The notes: generated from the letters alone by a model not told the origin. Shown: positions 45,768 to 55,306, counted from the first letter of the stretch. The stretch is 64,000 nucleotides of DNA from Streptomyces sp. JH34 (GCF_029428875.1 NZ_JAJSOO010000001.1:3596001-3660000), one strand, 5' to 3'. Translations and numbers: made by a program.

Positions 45768-47267
45768 TCAGCCCGCTCTGCGGGTGGTTCCCCACGTCAC
45801 CTGCGGTCCTTCGACCGCGGGTGACGTGTTCCGGGAGGAATGCGCGCGCGCCTTCGGGAGTTCGCTACGGTCCGGCGCCCCGTCGAGCACTCCGCCCGAC
45901 GGATCGTCGGACCCGCCGCGACGGACGGGGTCCCGCTCCGGCCGCAGGATGTCCCTGACGATCACGCCGCACAGGTAGAGCGTTCCCAGCAGATGCAGGA
46001 CGATCGCGACCTGGTAGCCCTCCTGCGGCAGTCCCTGGTGCTTGTCCCCGCTCGTCGTGTACGCGAGGTAGAACCAGATCCCCAGGAAGTACATGACCTC
46101 GCAGGCCTGCCAGATCAGGAAGTCCCGCCAGCGGGGCCTGGCCAGCGCGGCCAGAGGGATCAGCCAGAGCACGTACTGCGGTGAGTAGACCTTGTTCGTC
46201 AGGATGAAGGCCGCCACCACGAGAAACGCCAGTTGGGCGAAGCGCGGCCGGTGCCGGGCGGTCAGAGCCAGTCCGGCGATACCGGCACACAGCACGATCA
46301 TCATCAGCACCGACGCCGTGTTCACCGTGCTCACGTCGATGGGCCGGCCGGTGCGCTGGGTGATGATCAGCCAGAACGAGCCGTAGTCGATCTGCCGCTC
46401 CTGGCTGAACGTGTAGAACTTCTTCCACCCCTCCGGGGCGTACGCCATCACCGGGACGTTCACCAGCAGCCAGGCCGCCGCCGCGCCGAAGAGCGCCACC
46501 CCGTAGGCGCGCCACTTCCCGGCCCGCCAGCACAGCACCAGCAGAGGCCCGAGGAGCAGCACGGGATAGAGCTTGGCGGCGGTGGCAAGGCCGATGAAGA
46601 CACCGAAGGCGAGATTCCTGCCGCGGGACCACATGAGCATCGCAACGGCCGTCAGCGCGACGGCCAGCAGATCCCAGTTGATCGTCGCGGTGAGAGCGAG
46701 CGCAGGTGCGAGCGCGACCAGGAGACCGTCCCAGGGCCGGCGCCGGTGCGTTCGGGCTACACACAGCGCGACCACCACCGCGCAGATCATCAGCATGCCG
46801 GCGTTGACCATCCAGTACATCTGCTCCCGCTGCTGGACGGGGTCCGAGGACGGGGTCAGTGTCAGCCAGGACGCGATCTGCATGAAGAGACCGGTCAGGA
46901 CCGGGTACTCGAGGTAGGCCATGTCGCCGTCGAGGCGATCGAAATAGGGCACGAGGCCGTCGGCGAAGCCACGTCCGACGAAGAGGTGCGGGATGTCCGA
47001 GTAGCACGCGTGCGTGTACTGCGAACTGGTGCCGCGGAACCATGCCCAGTCGTAGCAAGGGATCTTCTGCACCATGCCGAGTGCGAACATCCCGATCGCC
47101 ACGAGCGCGATGACGCGCAGAGGTGTGAGGGGTCCGGACCCGAACCGTGCCCAGCGGCCCGCGGGCCCGCCGATCAGCTCGCTGCCCGCCGCGGCGATCT
47201 CGTCCTGTCGCGTGGGCGGTACGACGGACGGCTCCTGGTGCACGCTCGTGTCTTCTGCGCTTGGCAT
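45768..47267 (-). CDS. GT87-family polyprenyl-phosphate-dependent glycosyltransferase
   Basis: A 499-residue membrane protein with about ten transmembrane helices. It belongs to the GT87/DUF2029 group of GT-C enzymes, related to mycobacterial mannosyltransferases that use polyprenyl-phosphate mannose. Acidic residues after the first helix (PCYDWAWFRG, then YSDIPHLFVGRGFADGLVPYFDR) and YLEYPVLTGL are typical. ATG 47267 is chosen (MPSAEDTSV). The C-terminal coding end overlaps a strong hairpin, probably the terminator of the convergent gene. Substrate unknown. Confidence 0.88.
   Translation of the reverse strand: MPSAEDTSVHQEPSVVPPTRQDEIAAAGSELIGGPAGRWARFGSGPLTPLRVIALVAIGMFALGMVQKIPCYDWAWFRGTSSQYTHACYSDIPHLFVGRGFADGLVPYFDRLDGDMAYLEYPVLTGLFMQIASWLTLTPSSDPVQQREQMYWMVNAGMLMICAVVVALCVARTHRRRPWDGLLVALAPALALTATINWDLLAVALTAVAMLMWSRGRNLAFGVFIGLATAAKLYPVLLLGPLLVLCWRAGKWRAYGVALFGAAAAWLLVNVPVMAYAPEGWKKFYTFSQERQIDYGSFWLIITQRTGRPIDVSTVNTASVLMMIVLCAGIAGLALTARHRPRFAQLAFLVVAAFILTNKVYSPQYVLWLIPLAALARPRWRDFLIWQACEVMYFLGIWFYLAYTTSGDKHQGLPQEGYQVAIVLHLLGTLYLCGVIVRDILRPERDPVRRGGSDDPSGGVLDGAPDRSELPKARAHSSRNTSPAVEGPQVTWGTTRRAG
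45793..45828 (+). terminator. Strong hairpin inside the 3' end of the GT87 gene
   Basis: CACGTCACC-TGCGGTC-CTTC-GACCGCG-GGTGACGTG pairs completely (one T/G) around a tetraloop, 42 bp downstream of the alanine-racemase-like stop. It is coding sequence (GPQVTW) for GT87 on the other strand. It therefore looks like the plus-strand terminator of the convergent gene. Confidence 0.7.
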
Positions 47268-47326
47268 GCCGCACATCCTGCCGTACGGCGCTGTGTGCGG
47301 GCGTGGCCCGCGTCCGGGACACACGA

Positions 47327-47361
47327 AGGGCCGTCGACACCTGGATGGTGTCGACGGCCCT
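47327..47361 (-). terminator. Hairpin between the PBP gene and the GT87 gene
   Basis: AGGGCCGTCGACACC / GGTGTCGACGGCCCT, a perfect 15-bp stem with a 5-base loop. It lies 75 bp after the PBP stop on the minus strand, before the GT87 gene. Confidence 0.85.
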
Positions 47362-47435
47362 CATACGCGTGTCCGGGCGTTCTCCGACGGGCTTCCCGGA
47401 GGGCGGCGCTTCATCGGTGCCGCCCTGGGCGGGTG

Positions 47436-50117
47436 CTATCCGCCGCCGCCGAAGATCCCGCCGCGGCCGTTCTCCTCGCCCGTCGTCGTGCCGTCGGTCG
47501 TTCCTGTGGTCGTTCCGGTGTCCGTCCCGCCGTCCGTGGTCCCGGCGTCCGTCCCACCGTCGGTGGACCCGTCCGTGGTCCCCCCGTTGTTGCTGCCGTT
47601 GCTGTTCCCGCCGGTCTGGTTGTTCTTGCACTCCCAGTCGAGCGGCTGGCACGTCTCGCTCGGTGAGGGGGACGGCGTCGTCGGGGTGGGTGACGGGGAA
47701 GCGGGCTCCTCAGTGGTCTGCGAGGGCGAAGGCGTCGGGCTGGGCGTCGGGCTGGGGGTGGGCTTCTCGCCGACGACCTCGCCGAACGGCTCCGGCGTCG
47801 GGAACTTGACGACCTTCCTGCCCTTCATCGCTTCGGCCATGTAGTCGTGCCAGATCTGCGCGGGGAACGAGGCTCCGTGGATCGACTTCTCGCCGCCCGT
47901 TCCGTACATCTCCAGGAACTCACGGTTCTTCTGCGTCTCGTCGTCGTCCATCCGGAACATGCTGACGGCGGTCGAGACCTGCGGGGTGTAGCCGACGAAC
48001 CAGGCCGACTTGTTGCCGTCCGTGGTACCCGTCTTGCCTGCCACGTCCCGACCCGGGAGCTGGGCGGGCGTGCCCGTCCCGTTCTCGACGACGTTCTTCA
48101 GCACGTCGGTGACGTTGTCCGCGATGACGTTCCGGAACGCCTGCTTCGTCTCCGTCTTGTGCTGATAGATGATCTCGCCCTTGTGCTTGACCTCGGTGAC
48201 CGAGAAGGGCTCCCGCTGCTTGCCGCTGGTGGCGAAGGTGGCGTACGAGCCGGCCATCCTGATCGCACTCGGCGAGGAGGTACCGATGGAGAACGAGGGA
48301 ACGCTGGAGTCCGCCATGTAGTCGTCGTCACGGAGCCCCGCGCTCATGGCGGCCTGCTTCACCTTGTCGGTGCCGACATCCATGCCGAGCTGGACGTACG
48401 GGGAGTTGGCTGACTCCTGCATGGCGTATTTGAGCGTGATGTCGCCGTAGGACTTGTCACCGTCGTTGGTCTGGTGCCATTCCTTGTCGTCCTTGTCCAG
48501 CCACACGTCACCGTTGTACTGGTTGATCGTCAGTGCGTTGTCGCCGTCGTAGACGCTCTTCGGCGAGACGGGCGTGCGGTCCGACTCGCCCTGGTCGGGA
48601 CCGAGCTTGGGGTCCCGCTTGCCGTACTCCATGGCAGCCGCCAGCACGAACGGCTTCCACGTCGAGCCGACCTGCGCTCCGGTCGCGTCCGCGTTGTTGG
48701 TGTAGTGCTCCGTCGCGTTCCGGCCGCCGTACGTGGCGACGATGGCACCCGTCTTGGTGTCGACCGACGCGCCACCGAACTGGACGTGTGTGTCCTTGTC
48801 GGGGCGCTTCTTCGCGTTGATCTTGGCGTCGTACACCGTATTGATCGACTTCTCGAGCTGTTCGACGTTCTCCTCGACGAAGGTCGTGTGGATCTCGTAG
48901 CCGCCCCGGGCCAGTTCCTTCTCGGTGACGCCCTCCGTGTTGTGCGCGAGGAAGTACTTCGTGGCGAGGTCGACGAGGTATCCGATCTGGCCGCCCAGCT
49001 TGGCGTCCTTCTTCGGCGGTTTGGGCATGGGGAACGTCTTGTACTTCGCCCGCTCGGCCGCGCTCATCCGGCCGTCCTTGACCTCTTCGTCGAGGATCCA
49101 GCTCCAGCGCGCCTTGGCACGCCGGGTGTTCTCCTTGGCGGAGGCCTTCACCGGGTCGACCTCGGGGGCACCCGCGGGGTCGAAGTAGCTCGCGCCCTTG
49201 AGCAGCGTCGCCAGGAAGGCGCACTCGCTCGGGTTCAGGGCCGTGGCGTCCTTGCCGTAGTACGCGCGTGCGGCGGCCTGGAGACCTGATGCGCCCCGGC
49301 CGTAGTAGGAGACGTTGAGGTAGCCCTCCATGACCTTGTTCTTCGGGACCGTTCCACCGACCTTGAGCGTGATGAAGAGCTCCTTGACCTTCCGGCTCAC
49401 GGTCTGGTCCTGGCTGAGCATGGAGTTCTTCACGTACTGCTGGGTGATCGTCGAGCCGCCCTGGGTGTCACCTCCCCGCGCCATGTTCCAGAAGGCACGG
49501 GCGATGCCCATGGGGTCGATGCCCCTGTCGTCGTCGAACGTCTTGTTCTCGGCCGAGATGACGGCGTTCCGCATCGCTGCGGGAATCTGCGCGTACTCGA
49601 GCGACTGCCGGTTGACGGAACCACCCGTGGCGACCATCTGGGTGTCGTTGGCCCAGTAGTAGACGTTGTTCTGGGCGGTGGCGAGGTCCTTGGGCTCGGG
49701 GGGCACCACCAGTGCGTAGGCGATGCCTGCCGCGCCCATCATGATCCCGAGGAAGCCCAGGCACAGGCCGGAGACGAGCTTCCACGACGGGACCCAGCGC
49801 CGGAAGCCGTACTTCCCCGCACGCGGGTAGTCGATCATGCGCTTCTTGCCGGAGTCCTCCGGACCCCGGCCGCGGCCTTCGTGACCGGTTGTGTCGCCAC
49901 CTCCCCGCCGCCGGCCCCCGCCACGCTGGGCGGCGCGACGGGCCTCGGCGCGGCCGCCGTACGACGACGGCTCCTCACCGTGCTCCACTGAAGGTGACTC
50001 ATGCGTTGCTCTGCGTGACGGGTCGGCGCGGCGACCAGCAGGCTGTTGGGCGGCTCGTCTGGCCGCTGCGCGCCCGCCACCTTGCGGTTGCGGCGTTTTG
50101 CGACGGTGCTCGCTCAT
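47436..50117 (-). CDS. Bifunctional penicillin-binding protein (transglycosylase/transpeptidase)
   Basis: An 893-residue class A PBP that polymerises and crosslinks peptidoglycan. A basic cytosolic N-terminus with repeated ARRAAQ-like units is followed by one membrane helix (about 115-140). The transglycosylase domain has the catalytic Glu in SAENKTFDDDRGID (near 189) and GGSTITQQYVKN. The transpeptidase has the SxxK serine in GSTWKPF (near 483), a SxN at QESANSPY and KTGTT near 693. The Thr/Gly/Asp-rich tail of about 60 residues (repeats of TTDGGT) is probably disordered outside the cell. It is divergent from padR. Confidence 0.95.
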   Translation of the reverse strand: MSEHRRKTPQPQGGGRAAARRAAQQPAGRRADPSRRATHESPSVEHGEEPSSYGGRAEARRAAQRGGGRRRGGGDTTGHEGRGRGPEDSGKKRMIDYPRAGKYGFRRWVPSWKLVSGLCLGFLGIMMGAAGIAYALVVPPEPKDLATAQNNVYYWANDTQMVATGGSVNRQSLEYAQIPAAMRNAVISAENKTFDDDRGIDPMGIARAFWNMARGGDTQGGSTITQQYVKNSMLSQDQTVSRKVKELFITLKVGGTVPKNKVMEGYLNVSYYGRGASGLQAAARAYYGKDATALNPSECAFLATLLKGASYFDPAGAPEVDPVKASAKENTRRAKARWSWILDEEVKDGRMSAAERAKYKTFPMPKPPKKDAKLGGQIGYLVDLATKYFLAHNTEGVTEKELARGGYEIHTTFVEENVEQLEKSINTVYDAKINAKKRPDKDTHVQFGGASVDTKTGAIVATYGGRNATEHYTNNADATGAQVGSTWKPFVLAAAMEYGKRDPKLGPDQGESDRTPVSPKSVYDGDNALTINQYNGDVWLDKDDKEWHQTNDGDKSYGDITLKYAMQESANSPYVQLGMDVGTDKVKQAAMSAGLRDDDYMADSSVPSFSIGTSSPSAIRMAGSYATFATSGKQREPFSVTEVKHKGEIIYQHKTETKQAFRNVIADNVTDVLKNVVENGTGTPAQLPGRDVAGKTGTTDGNKSAWFVGYTPQVSTAVSMFRMDDDETQKNREFLEMYGTGGEKSIHGASFPAQIWHDYMAEAMKGRKVVKFPTPEPFGEVVGEKPTPSPTPSPTPSPSQTTEEPASPSPTPTTPSPSPSETCQPLDWECKNNQTGGNSNGSNNGGTTDGSTDGGTDAGTTDGGTDTGTTTGTTDGTTTGEENGRGGIFGGGG
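47440..47760 (-). repeat. Low-complexity repeats in the PBP C-terminus
   Basis: The DNA encodes proline/serine/threonine-rich units (PTPSPTPSPTPS) near 47690-47760 and TDGGT/GTTDG units near 47480-47590. These are degenerate short tandem repeats. They may vary in number between strains. Confidence 0.8.
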
Positions 50118-50500
50118 CGAACGACTACTCCTCGGGCAGGCGAGAGCGCCTGGAAGCGGCAGTTGAGTTCCGGTCCCCCCGAATTACGGCCAAGCCCTGC
50201 GGAAGGCTCACCCGCAGTACATCCGGCAGTCCGCGATAACGGACGCACGATGGCGTCTCGCGGTTCCCGGTGGTCTGCATGCCGCACAGACTACGCACGG
50301 TCAAAAACCTCCGTGGACCGAACTTCACCCCAAATTACGCAAGTCGCTCCCTATGAATCGGGGATGTGACGCCGCTCACGAACCATCCCCTTGTCGAACA
50401 TCACGAGCCGATCTATCGTGCTGATGTATCGAGTCGATACATCAGCGCGGCATAAGATGGAGTCGGCAGCCCCGGCAGCCACACGGAGGAGGAGGCGAAG
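50118..50500. other. PBP-padR divergent region
   Basis: 383 bp without a convincing gene. It is AT-richer than its surroundings around 50290-50350 (promoter region) and contains the 27-bp palindrome at 50420-50446. Promoters for the PBP gene and padR must lie in it. Confidence 0.65.
50420..50446. promoter_or_regulatory. PadR-type operator upstream of padR
   Basis: GCTGATGTATCGA-G-TCGATACATCAGC is a perfect 13-bp inverted repeat with one central base. The ATGTATCGA-N-TCGATACAT core resembles the ATGT-N8-ACAT pattern of PadR regulators. It lies 54-80 bp before the padR start and likely overlaps its promoter. Confidence 0.85.
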
Positions 50501-51202
50501 ATGAGCAGACGCTCCGGCATCCTCGAATTCGCCGTACTCGGCCTGCTCCGCGAGTCCCCCATGCACGGGTACGAGCTGCGCAAGCGACTCAACACCTCGC
50601 TGGGCATCTTCCGCGCCTTCAGCTACGGCACGCTCTACCCCTGCCTCAAGACGCTGGTCGCGAACGGCTGGTTGATCGAGGAACCGGGAAGTGTCCCGGC
50701 CCTGCCGCCCACAGCCGGCCGTGGGACCGCCCCGGCGTCCTCGCTGGCCGGGCGCCGCGCCAAGATCGTCTATCGGTTGACGGCAGAAGGTAAGGAGCAC
50801 TTCGAGGAGCTGCTCTCGCACACCGGTCCGGATTCCTGGGAGGACGAGCACTTCGCGGCTCGCTTCGCCTTCTTCGGACAGACGGAGCGCGAGGTGCGGA
50901 TGCGCGTGCTCGAAGGCCGCCGCAGCAGGCTGGAGGAGCGCCTCGAGAAGATGCGTGCCTCTCTCGCCCGCACCCGCGAACGACTCGACGACTACACGCT
51001 TGAGCTGCAGCGACACGGCATGGAGTCCGTGGAGCGCGAAGTGCGCTGGCTGAACGAGCTCATCGAGAGCGAGCGGTCGGGACGGGATCGGCGACGATCC
51101 TCGCCCGAGAGCTCCACTCAGCACGACTCATCAGGAGAGACGGGCGGCCTGCCCCGGCACCGGGACGACACCCGGCCGGATCCGCCCGACGACACCAAGT
51201 GA
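50501..51202 (+). CDS. PadR-family transcriptional regulator
   Basis: A 233-residue PadR protein. The winged-helix domain shows [36 protein letters not shown] and [20 protein letters not shown] coiled-coil C-terminus (about residues 125-190, [19 protein letters not shown]) mediates dimerisation. The Pro/Ser/Asp-rich tail is unstructured. GGAGGAGGAGG precedes the ATG. It probably autoregulates through the 27-bp palindrome. ino1 follows 61 bp downstream, so both may be cotranscribed. Confidence 0.93.
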   Translation: MSRRSGILEFAVLGLLRESPMHGYELRKRLNTSLGIFRAFSYGTLYPCLKTLVANGWLIEEPGSVPALPPTAGRGTAPASSLAGRRAKIVYRLTAEGKEHFEELLSHTGPDSWEDEHFAARFAFFGQTEREVRMRVLEGRRSRLEERLEKMRASLARTRERLDDYTLELQRHGMESVEREVRWLNELIESERSGRDRRRSSPESSTQHDSSGETGGLPRHRDDTRPDPPDDTK

Positions 51203-51263
51203 CACCCCGCGGAGCCGCAAGGCGTCATCGGGGAACACCGAGAACACACAGGGAGCAATCGGC

Positions 51264-52346
51264 ATGGGTTCGGTTCGCGTAGCCATCGTCGGCGTGGGCA
51301 ACTGCGCCGCGTCGCTGGTGCAGGGCGTCGAGTACTACAAGGACGCCGATCCGGCCGGCAAGGTGCCCGGTCTGATGCACGTCCAGTTCGGCGACTACCA
51401 CGTGAGCGACGTCGAGTTCGTCGCCGCCTTCGACGTCGATGCGAAGAAGGTCGGCCTCGACCTGGCGGACGCCATCGGCGCCAGCGAGAACAACACCATC
51501 AAGATCGCCGATGTACCGAACACCGGCGTGACCGTTCTGCGCGGCCACACCCACGACGGTCTCGGCAAGTACTACCGGGAGACGATCGAGGAGTCCGCCG
51601 AGGCTCCCGTCGACGTCGTCCAGGTCCTCAGGGACAAGCAGGTCGACGTTCTTGTCTGCTACCTGCCTGTCGGCTCCGAGGTGGCTGCGAAGTTCTACGC
51701 GCAGTGCGCCATCGACGCCAAGGTCGCGTTCGTCAACGCTCTCCCGGTCTTCATCGCCGGCACCAAGGAGTGGGCGGACAAGTTCACCGAGGCCGGTGTC
51801 CCGATCGTCGGCGACGACATCAAGTCCCAGGTCGGCGCCACCATCACGCACCGTGTGATGGCGAAGCTGTTCGAGGACCGGGGCGTCGTCCTGGACCGCA
51901 CGATGCAGCTGAACGTCGGCGGCAACATGGACTTCAAGAACATGCTCGAGCGTGAGCGCCTGGAGTCGAAGAAGATCTCGAAGACGCAGGCCGTCACTTC
52001 GCAGATCCGTGACCGCGAGCTCGGTGCGGACAACGTCCACATCGGCCCCTCGGACTACGTGGCGTGGCTTGACGACCGCAAGTGGGCTTACGTACGCCTC
52101 GAAGGCCGTGCCTTCGGTGACGTTCCGCTGAACCTGGAGTACAAGCTCGAGGTCTGGGACTCCCCGAACTCCGCCGGTGTCATCATCGACGCCGTGCGCG
52201 CCGCGAAGATCGCCAAGGACCGCGGTATCGGCGGTCCGATCCTCTCCGCCTCCTCGTACTTCATGAAGTCGCCGCCGGTCCAGTACTTCGACGACGAGGC
52301 CCGCGAGAACGTCGAGAAGTTCATCAACGGCGACGTCGAGCGCTGA
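51264..52346 (+). CDS. ino1: Inositol-3-phosphate synthase
   Basis: A 360-residue actinobacterial myo-inositol-1-phosphate synthase that converts glucose 6-phosphate into inositol 3-phosphate, the precursor of phosphatidylinositol and mycothiol. The NAD-binding N-terminus is [18 protein letters not shown]. The catalytic region includes [29 protein letters not shown] and [20 protein letters not shown] upstream supports ATG 51264. It follows padR on the same strand; a strong terminator follows at 52387. Confidence 0.95.
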   Translation: MGSVRVAIVGVGNCAASLVQGVEYYKDADPAGKVPGLMHVQFGDYHVSDVEFVAAFDVDAKKVGLDLADAIGASENNTIKIADVPNTGVTVLRGHTHDGLGKYYRETIEESAEAPVDVVQVLRDKQVDVLVCYLPVGSEVAAKFYAQCAIDAKVAFVNALPVFIAGTKEWADKFTEAGVPIVGDDIKSQVGATITHRVMAKLFEDRGVVLDRTMQLNVGGNMDFKNMLERERLESKKISKTQAVTSQIRDRELGADNVHIGPSDYVAWLDDRKWAYVRLEGRAFGDVPLNLEYKLEVWDSPNSAGVIIDAVRAAKIAKDRGIGGPILSASSYFMKSPPVQYFDDEARENVEKFINGDVER

Positions 52347-52386
52347 GCCAACTCGTCACCGCTTCGGTGACGCTGTTTCTCCATAT

Positions 52387-52421
52387 GGGGGGTCCCCGGG
52401 CAATCCGCCCGGAGGCCCCCC
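52387..52421 (+). terminator. Terminator after ino1
   Basis: GGGGGGTCCCCGGGC / GCCCGGAGGCCCCCC, a 15-position stem (one mismatch, one wobble) around AATCC, about 40 bp downstream of the ino1 stop. Confidence 0.85.
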
Positions 52422-52442
52422 ACATGTGTGACGCTTGCACAC

Positions 52443-53732
52443 ATGCCTGTCGTGCGTGATCTGGGCGTACTCCTGCGCCTTCGGAACTTCCGTCGCCTAC
52501 TCGCCGTACGACTCCTCTCCCAATCGGCTGACGGCGTCTACCAGGTCGCGCTCGCCACCTACGTGGTCTTCTCACCGGAGAACGAGACGACACCCGGCGC
52601 CATCGCCTCAGCCATGGCGGTGCTGTTGCTCCCGTATTCGCTCGTCGGACCGTTCGCGGGAGTCCTGCTCGACCGCTGGCCCCGACGGCAGGTCTTCCTG
52701 TACGGAAATCTGCTGCGCGCCGCGCTGGCCTGCTGCACTGCCTTGCTGCTCCTGAGCTCCGTCCCGGACTGGCTGTTCTACGCCTCCGCCCTGTGCGTCA
52801 CTGCTGTCAACCGTTTCGTGCTCGCAGGGCTGTCGGCAGCACTCCCGCGCGTGGTCGACACCGAACGGCTCGTCCTCGCCAACTCCCTCTCCCCGACGGC
52901 CGGCACGCTGGCCGCCACTGCCGGCGGGGGTCTCGCCCTGGCCATCCGGCTACTGACGGACGGGTCGGACGCCGCTGTAGTCCTGCTGGGCGCGGTCCTC
53001 TACCTTGTCTCGGGATTGGCCGCCACGTCTCTGCCCCGCACACTCCTGGGGCCGGACCGGAACCTCCACCATGTGCCAGTGCGGAAGGCCCTCACCACCA
53101 CAGCACAAGGGCTCATCGAAGGGCTGCGCCATCTGGCTGAGCGGAGGGACGCCGCGCACGCTCTGGCCGCCATAACGGTGGTCCGCTTCTGTTACGGAGC
53201 GCTGACCGTGATGGTGTTGATGCTGTGCCGCTACGCCTGGTCCGACGGCGAGTCCGACGGCCTCGCCTTCCTCGGCCTCGCGCTCGGAGCGTCCGCCGCC
53301 GGCTACTTCGTGGCTGCCCTGCTCTCGCCGTGGGCGGTCGGACGCTTCGGGCGATACCGCTGGCTGGCCGGCTGCGCCGGAGCCGCCGCCCTCCTCGAGC
53401 CGGCGCTGGGGCTCCCGTTCGCCCCCGCTCCGATGCTGGCGGCAGCTTTCATCCTCGGACTCGTGACCCAGGGAACGAAGATCGCCACGGATACCGAGGT
53501 GCAGACCTCTGTGGACGATGCCTACCGGGGCCGGATCTTCTCGCTCTACGACGTGCTGTTCAATGCCGCCTTCGTCGCCGCCGCAGCGATGTCAGCCCTC
53601 GTCCTGCCCCCAGACGGGCGGTCCGTCGTCGTGGTGCTCACCGTGGCCGTGCTCTACGCCATCGTTTCGGTGTCCATGCTGCGCCGACGGCACACGCACA
53701 CAGCAGTCCGACGCGCCCGCATCAAGGAATGA
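52443..53732 (+). CDS. MFS transporter
   Basis: A 429-residue major facilitator protein with 12 membrane helices. FRRLLAVRLLSQSADGVYQVAL, LVGPFAGVLLDRWPRRQVFL (the GxLxDRxxRR loop) and QGTKIATDTEVQTSVDDAYRGRIFSLYDVLFN are visible. The last matches the MFS_3-like loops of membrane proteins often annotated as enterobactin/macrolide-efflux-type. ATG 52443 is chosen; GTG 52428 would add five residues. It ends within the left arm of a parS palindrome. Confidence 0.9.
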   Translation: MPVVRDLGVLLRLRNFRRLLAVRLLSQSADGVYQVALATYVVFSPENETTPGAIASAMAVLLLPYSLVGPFAGVLLDRWPRRQVFLYGNLLRAALACCTALLLLSSVPDWLFYASALCVTAVNRFVLAGLSAALPRVVDTERLVLANSLSPTAGTLAATAGGGLALAIRLLTDGSDAAVVLLGAVLYLVSGLAATSLPRTLLGPDRNLHHVPVRKALTTTAQGLIEGLRHLAERRDAAHALAAITVVRFCYGALTVMVLMLCRYAWSDGESDGLAFLGLALGASAAGYFVAALLSPWAVGRFGRYRWLAGCAGAAALLEPALGLPFAPAPMLAAAFILGLVTQGTKIATDTEVQTSVDDAYRGRIFSLYDVLFNAAFVAAAAMSALVLPPDGRSVVVVLTVAVLYAIVSVSMLRRRHTHTAVRRARIKE

Positions 53733-53768
53733 GGGGAGTTGTTTCACGTGAAACAACGCCCCTCATTC
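53727..53768. terminator. 42-bp palindrome containing parS, between convergent genes
   Basis: GAATGAGGGG-A-GTT-parS-AAC-G-CCCCTCATTC pairs along its length apart from one A/G position. The stop codon TGA of the MFS gene is part of the left arm. It probably terminates transcription from both sides. Confidence 0.75.
53741..53754. other. parS (ParB-binding) site
   Basis: Exact GTTTCACGTGAAAC at the centre of the 42-bp palindrome. Confidence 0.93.
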
Positions 53769-53801
53769 ACTGTTCCAGGTCCCTCGCGGGGAACCGGTCG
53801 T

Positions 53802-53815
53802 GTTTCACGTGAAAC
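53802..53815. other. parS (ParB-binding) site
   Basis: Second exact GTTTCACGTGAAAC only 61 bp from the previous site (start to start), extended by CGT/ACG arms to 20 bp. It is in the same convergent gap. Confidence 0.93.
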
Positions 53816-53860
53816 ACGGTGGCTCCCTCAGATCTCCCACTCGCCCCACCACAGCAGGCG

Positions 53861-55306
53861 TCAGGCCTCCTGTGCGGCCCACCATTCCTTGAGCGCGGCG
53901 ACCGCGGCGTCGCGTTCTATCGGGCCGTTCTCCAGACGGAGCTCCAGCAGGAACGCGTAAGCCTCGCCGATCACAGGGCCCGGCCCCACGCCGAGAATCT
54001 GCATGATCTCGTTGCCGTCCAGGTCGGGCCGGATAGCTTCCAGCTCCTCCTGCTCCTGCAGTTGCGCAATGCGCTCCTCGAGCCCGTCATACGTACGCGA
54101 CAGGGCATTCGCCTTGCGCTTGTTGCGCGTCGTGCAGTCCGAGCGCGTCAACTTGTGCAGCCGGTCCAGCAGTGGTCCCGCGTCCCGCACATACCTGCGC
54201 ACGGCGGAGTCGGTCCACTCCCCGTCGCCGTAACCATGGAAGCGCAGATGAAGTTCCACCAGCTTCGACACGTCCTTGATCATGTCGTTGGAGTACTTCA
54301 GCTCGGTCATCCGCTTCTTGGCCATCTTGGCCCCCACCACTTCGTGGTGATGGAACGAGACCCGTCCGTCCTTCTCAAAGCGCCGCGTCCTCGGCTTACC
54401 GACGTCATGGAGTAGAGCGGCCAGACGCAGAACGAGATCGGGGCCGTCCTCCTCGAGATCTATGGCCTGCTCCAGGACCGTCAAGGAGTGCTCATAGACG
54501 TCCTTGTGACGGTGATGCTCGTCACTTTCCAGGCGCAGGGCGGGAAGCTCAGGCAGTACGTGGTCGGCAAGGCCCGTGTCGACGAGAAGCCCCAGCCCCT
54601 TGCGGGGGTGTCCGGAGAGCAGAAGTTTGTTCAGTTCCTCACGGACCCTCTCGGCCGAGACGATCTCGATACGTCCCGCCATGTCCGTCATGGCCTTGAC
54701 CACGTCAGGGGCAACCTCGAAGCCCAGTTGGGCGGCAAACCGCGCTGCGCGCAGCATCCGCAACGGATCGTCGGAGAAGGACGCCTCGGGCGTGCCTGGC
54801 GTGCGCAGAACGCGCTGCGCCAGGTCGTCGAGGCCGCCGTGCGGGTCGATGAACTCCTTCCGCGGCAGCGCGACGGCCATGGCGTTGACCGTGAAGTCGC
54901 GACGCACGAGGTCGTCCTCGATCGAGTCGCCGTACGAGACCTCGGGCTTGCGTGAGGTCCTGTCGTACGCCTCCGACCGGTAGGTCGTGACCTCGATCTG
55001 GTAGCCGTCCTTCTGCGAGCCGACGGTGCCGAACGCGATTCCGACCTCCCAGACCGAGTCGGCCCAAGGGCGGACGATCTTGAGGACATCTTCCGGGAGG
55101 GCGTCGGTCGTGAAGTCCAGGTCGTTTCCGAGCCTGCCGAGCAACGCGTCGCGGACCGACCCGCCGACCAGGGCGAGGCTGAAACCGGCCTCGTGGAATC
55201 GCAGGGCGAGGTCGTCGGCGACGGGGGACACCCGCAGCAGTTCGCTCACTGCGCGGTGCTGCACCTGGTTCAGTGCACGGGGGCTGTCTTCGTTGGCATT
55301 CGGCAC
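53861..55306 (-). CDS. CCA tRNA nucleotidyltransferase / HD domain protein
   Basis: A 481-residue class II nucleotidyltransferase. LVGGSVRDALLGRLGNDLDFTT carries the catalytic carboxylates. DDLVRRDFTVNAMA, RMLRAARFAAQLGF and the HD motif in LRLAALLHDVGKPRT follow. It adds or repairs CCA at tRNA 3' ends, or may act as poly(A) polymerase; Streptomyces members were earlier called PcnB. GTG 55306 starts MPNANEDSPRA. It is divergent from the DUF6049-like gene. Confidence 0.93.
   Translation of the reverse strand: MPNANEDSPRALNQVQHRAVSELLRVSPVADDLALRFHEAGFSLALVGGSVRDALLGRLGNDLDFTTDALPEDVLKIVRPWADSVWEVGIAFGTVGSQKDGYQIEVTTYRSEAYDRTSRKPEVSYGDSIEDDLVRRDFTVNAMAVALPRKEFIDPHGGLDDLAQRVLRTPGTPEASFSDDPLRMLRAARFAAQLGFEVAPDVVKAMTDMAGRIEIVSAERVREELNKLLLSGHPRKGLGLLVDTGLADHVLPELPALRLESDEHHRHKDVYEHSLTVLEQAIDLEEDGPDLVLRLAALLHDVGKPRTRRFEKDGRVSFHHHEVVGAKMAKKRMTELKYSNDMIKDVSKLVELHLRFHGYGDGEWTDSAVRRYVRDAGPLLDRLHKLTRSDCTTRNKRKANALSRTYDGLEERIAQLQEQEELEAIRPDLDGNEIMQILGVGPGPVIGEAYAFLLELRLENGPIERDAAVAALKEWWAAQEA

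Noticed and set aside
47440..47760. Repeats suggesting a CRISPR array
   Set aside because: Units are short, degenerate, in frame, and encode the Thr/Gly/Pro-rich tail of the PBP; no spacers.
52428..52442. Alternative GTG start of the MFS gene at 52428
   Set aside because: It lies directly next to the ino1 terminator stem with no room for a ribosome binding site; the ATG five codons later is preferred.
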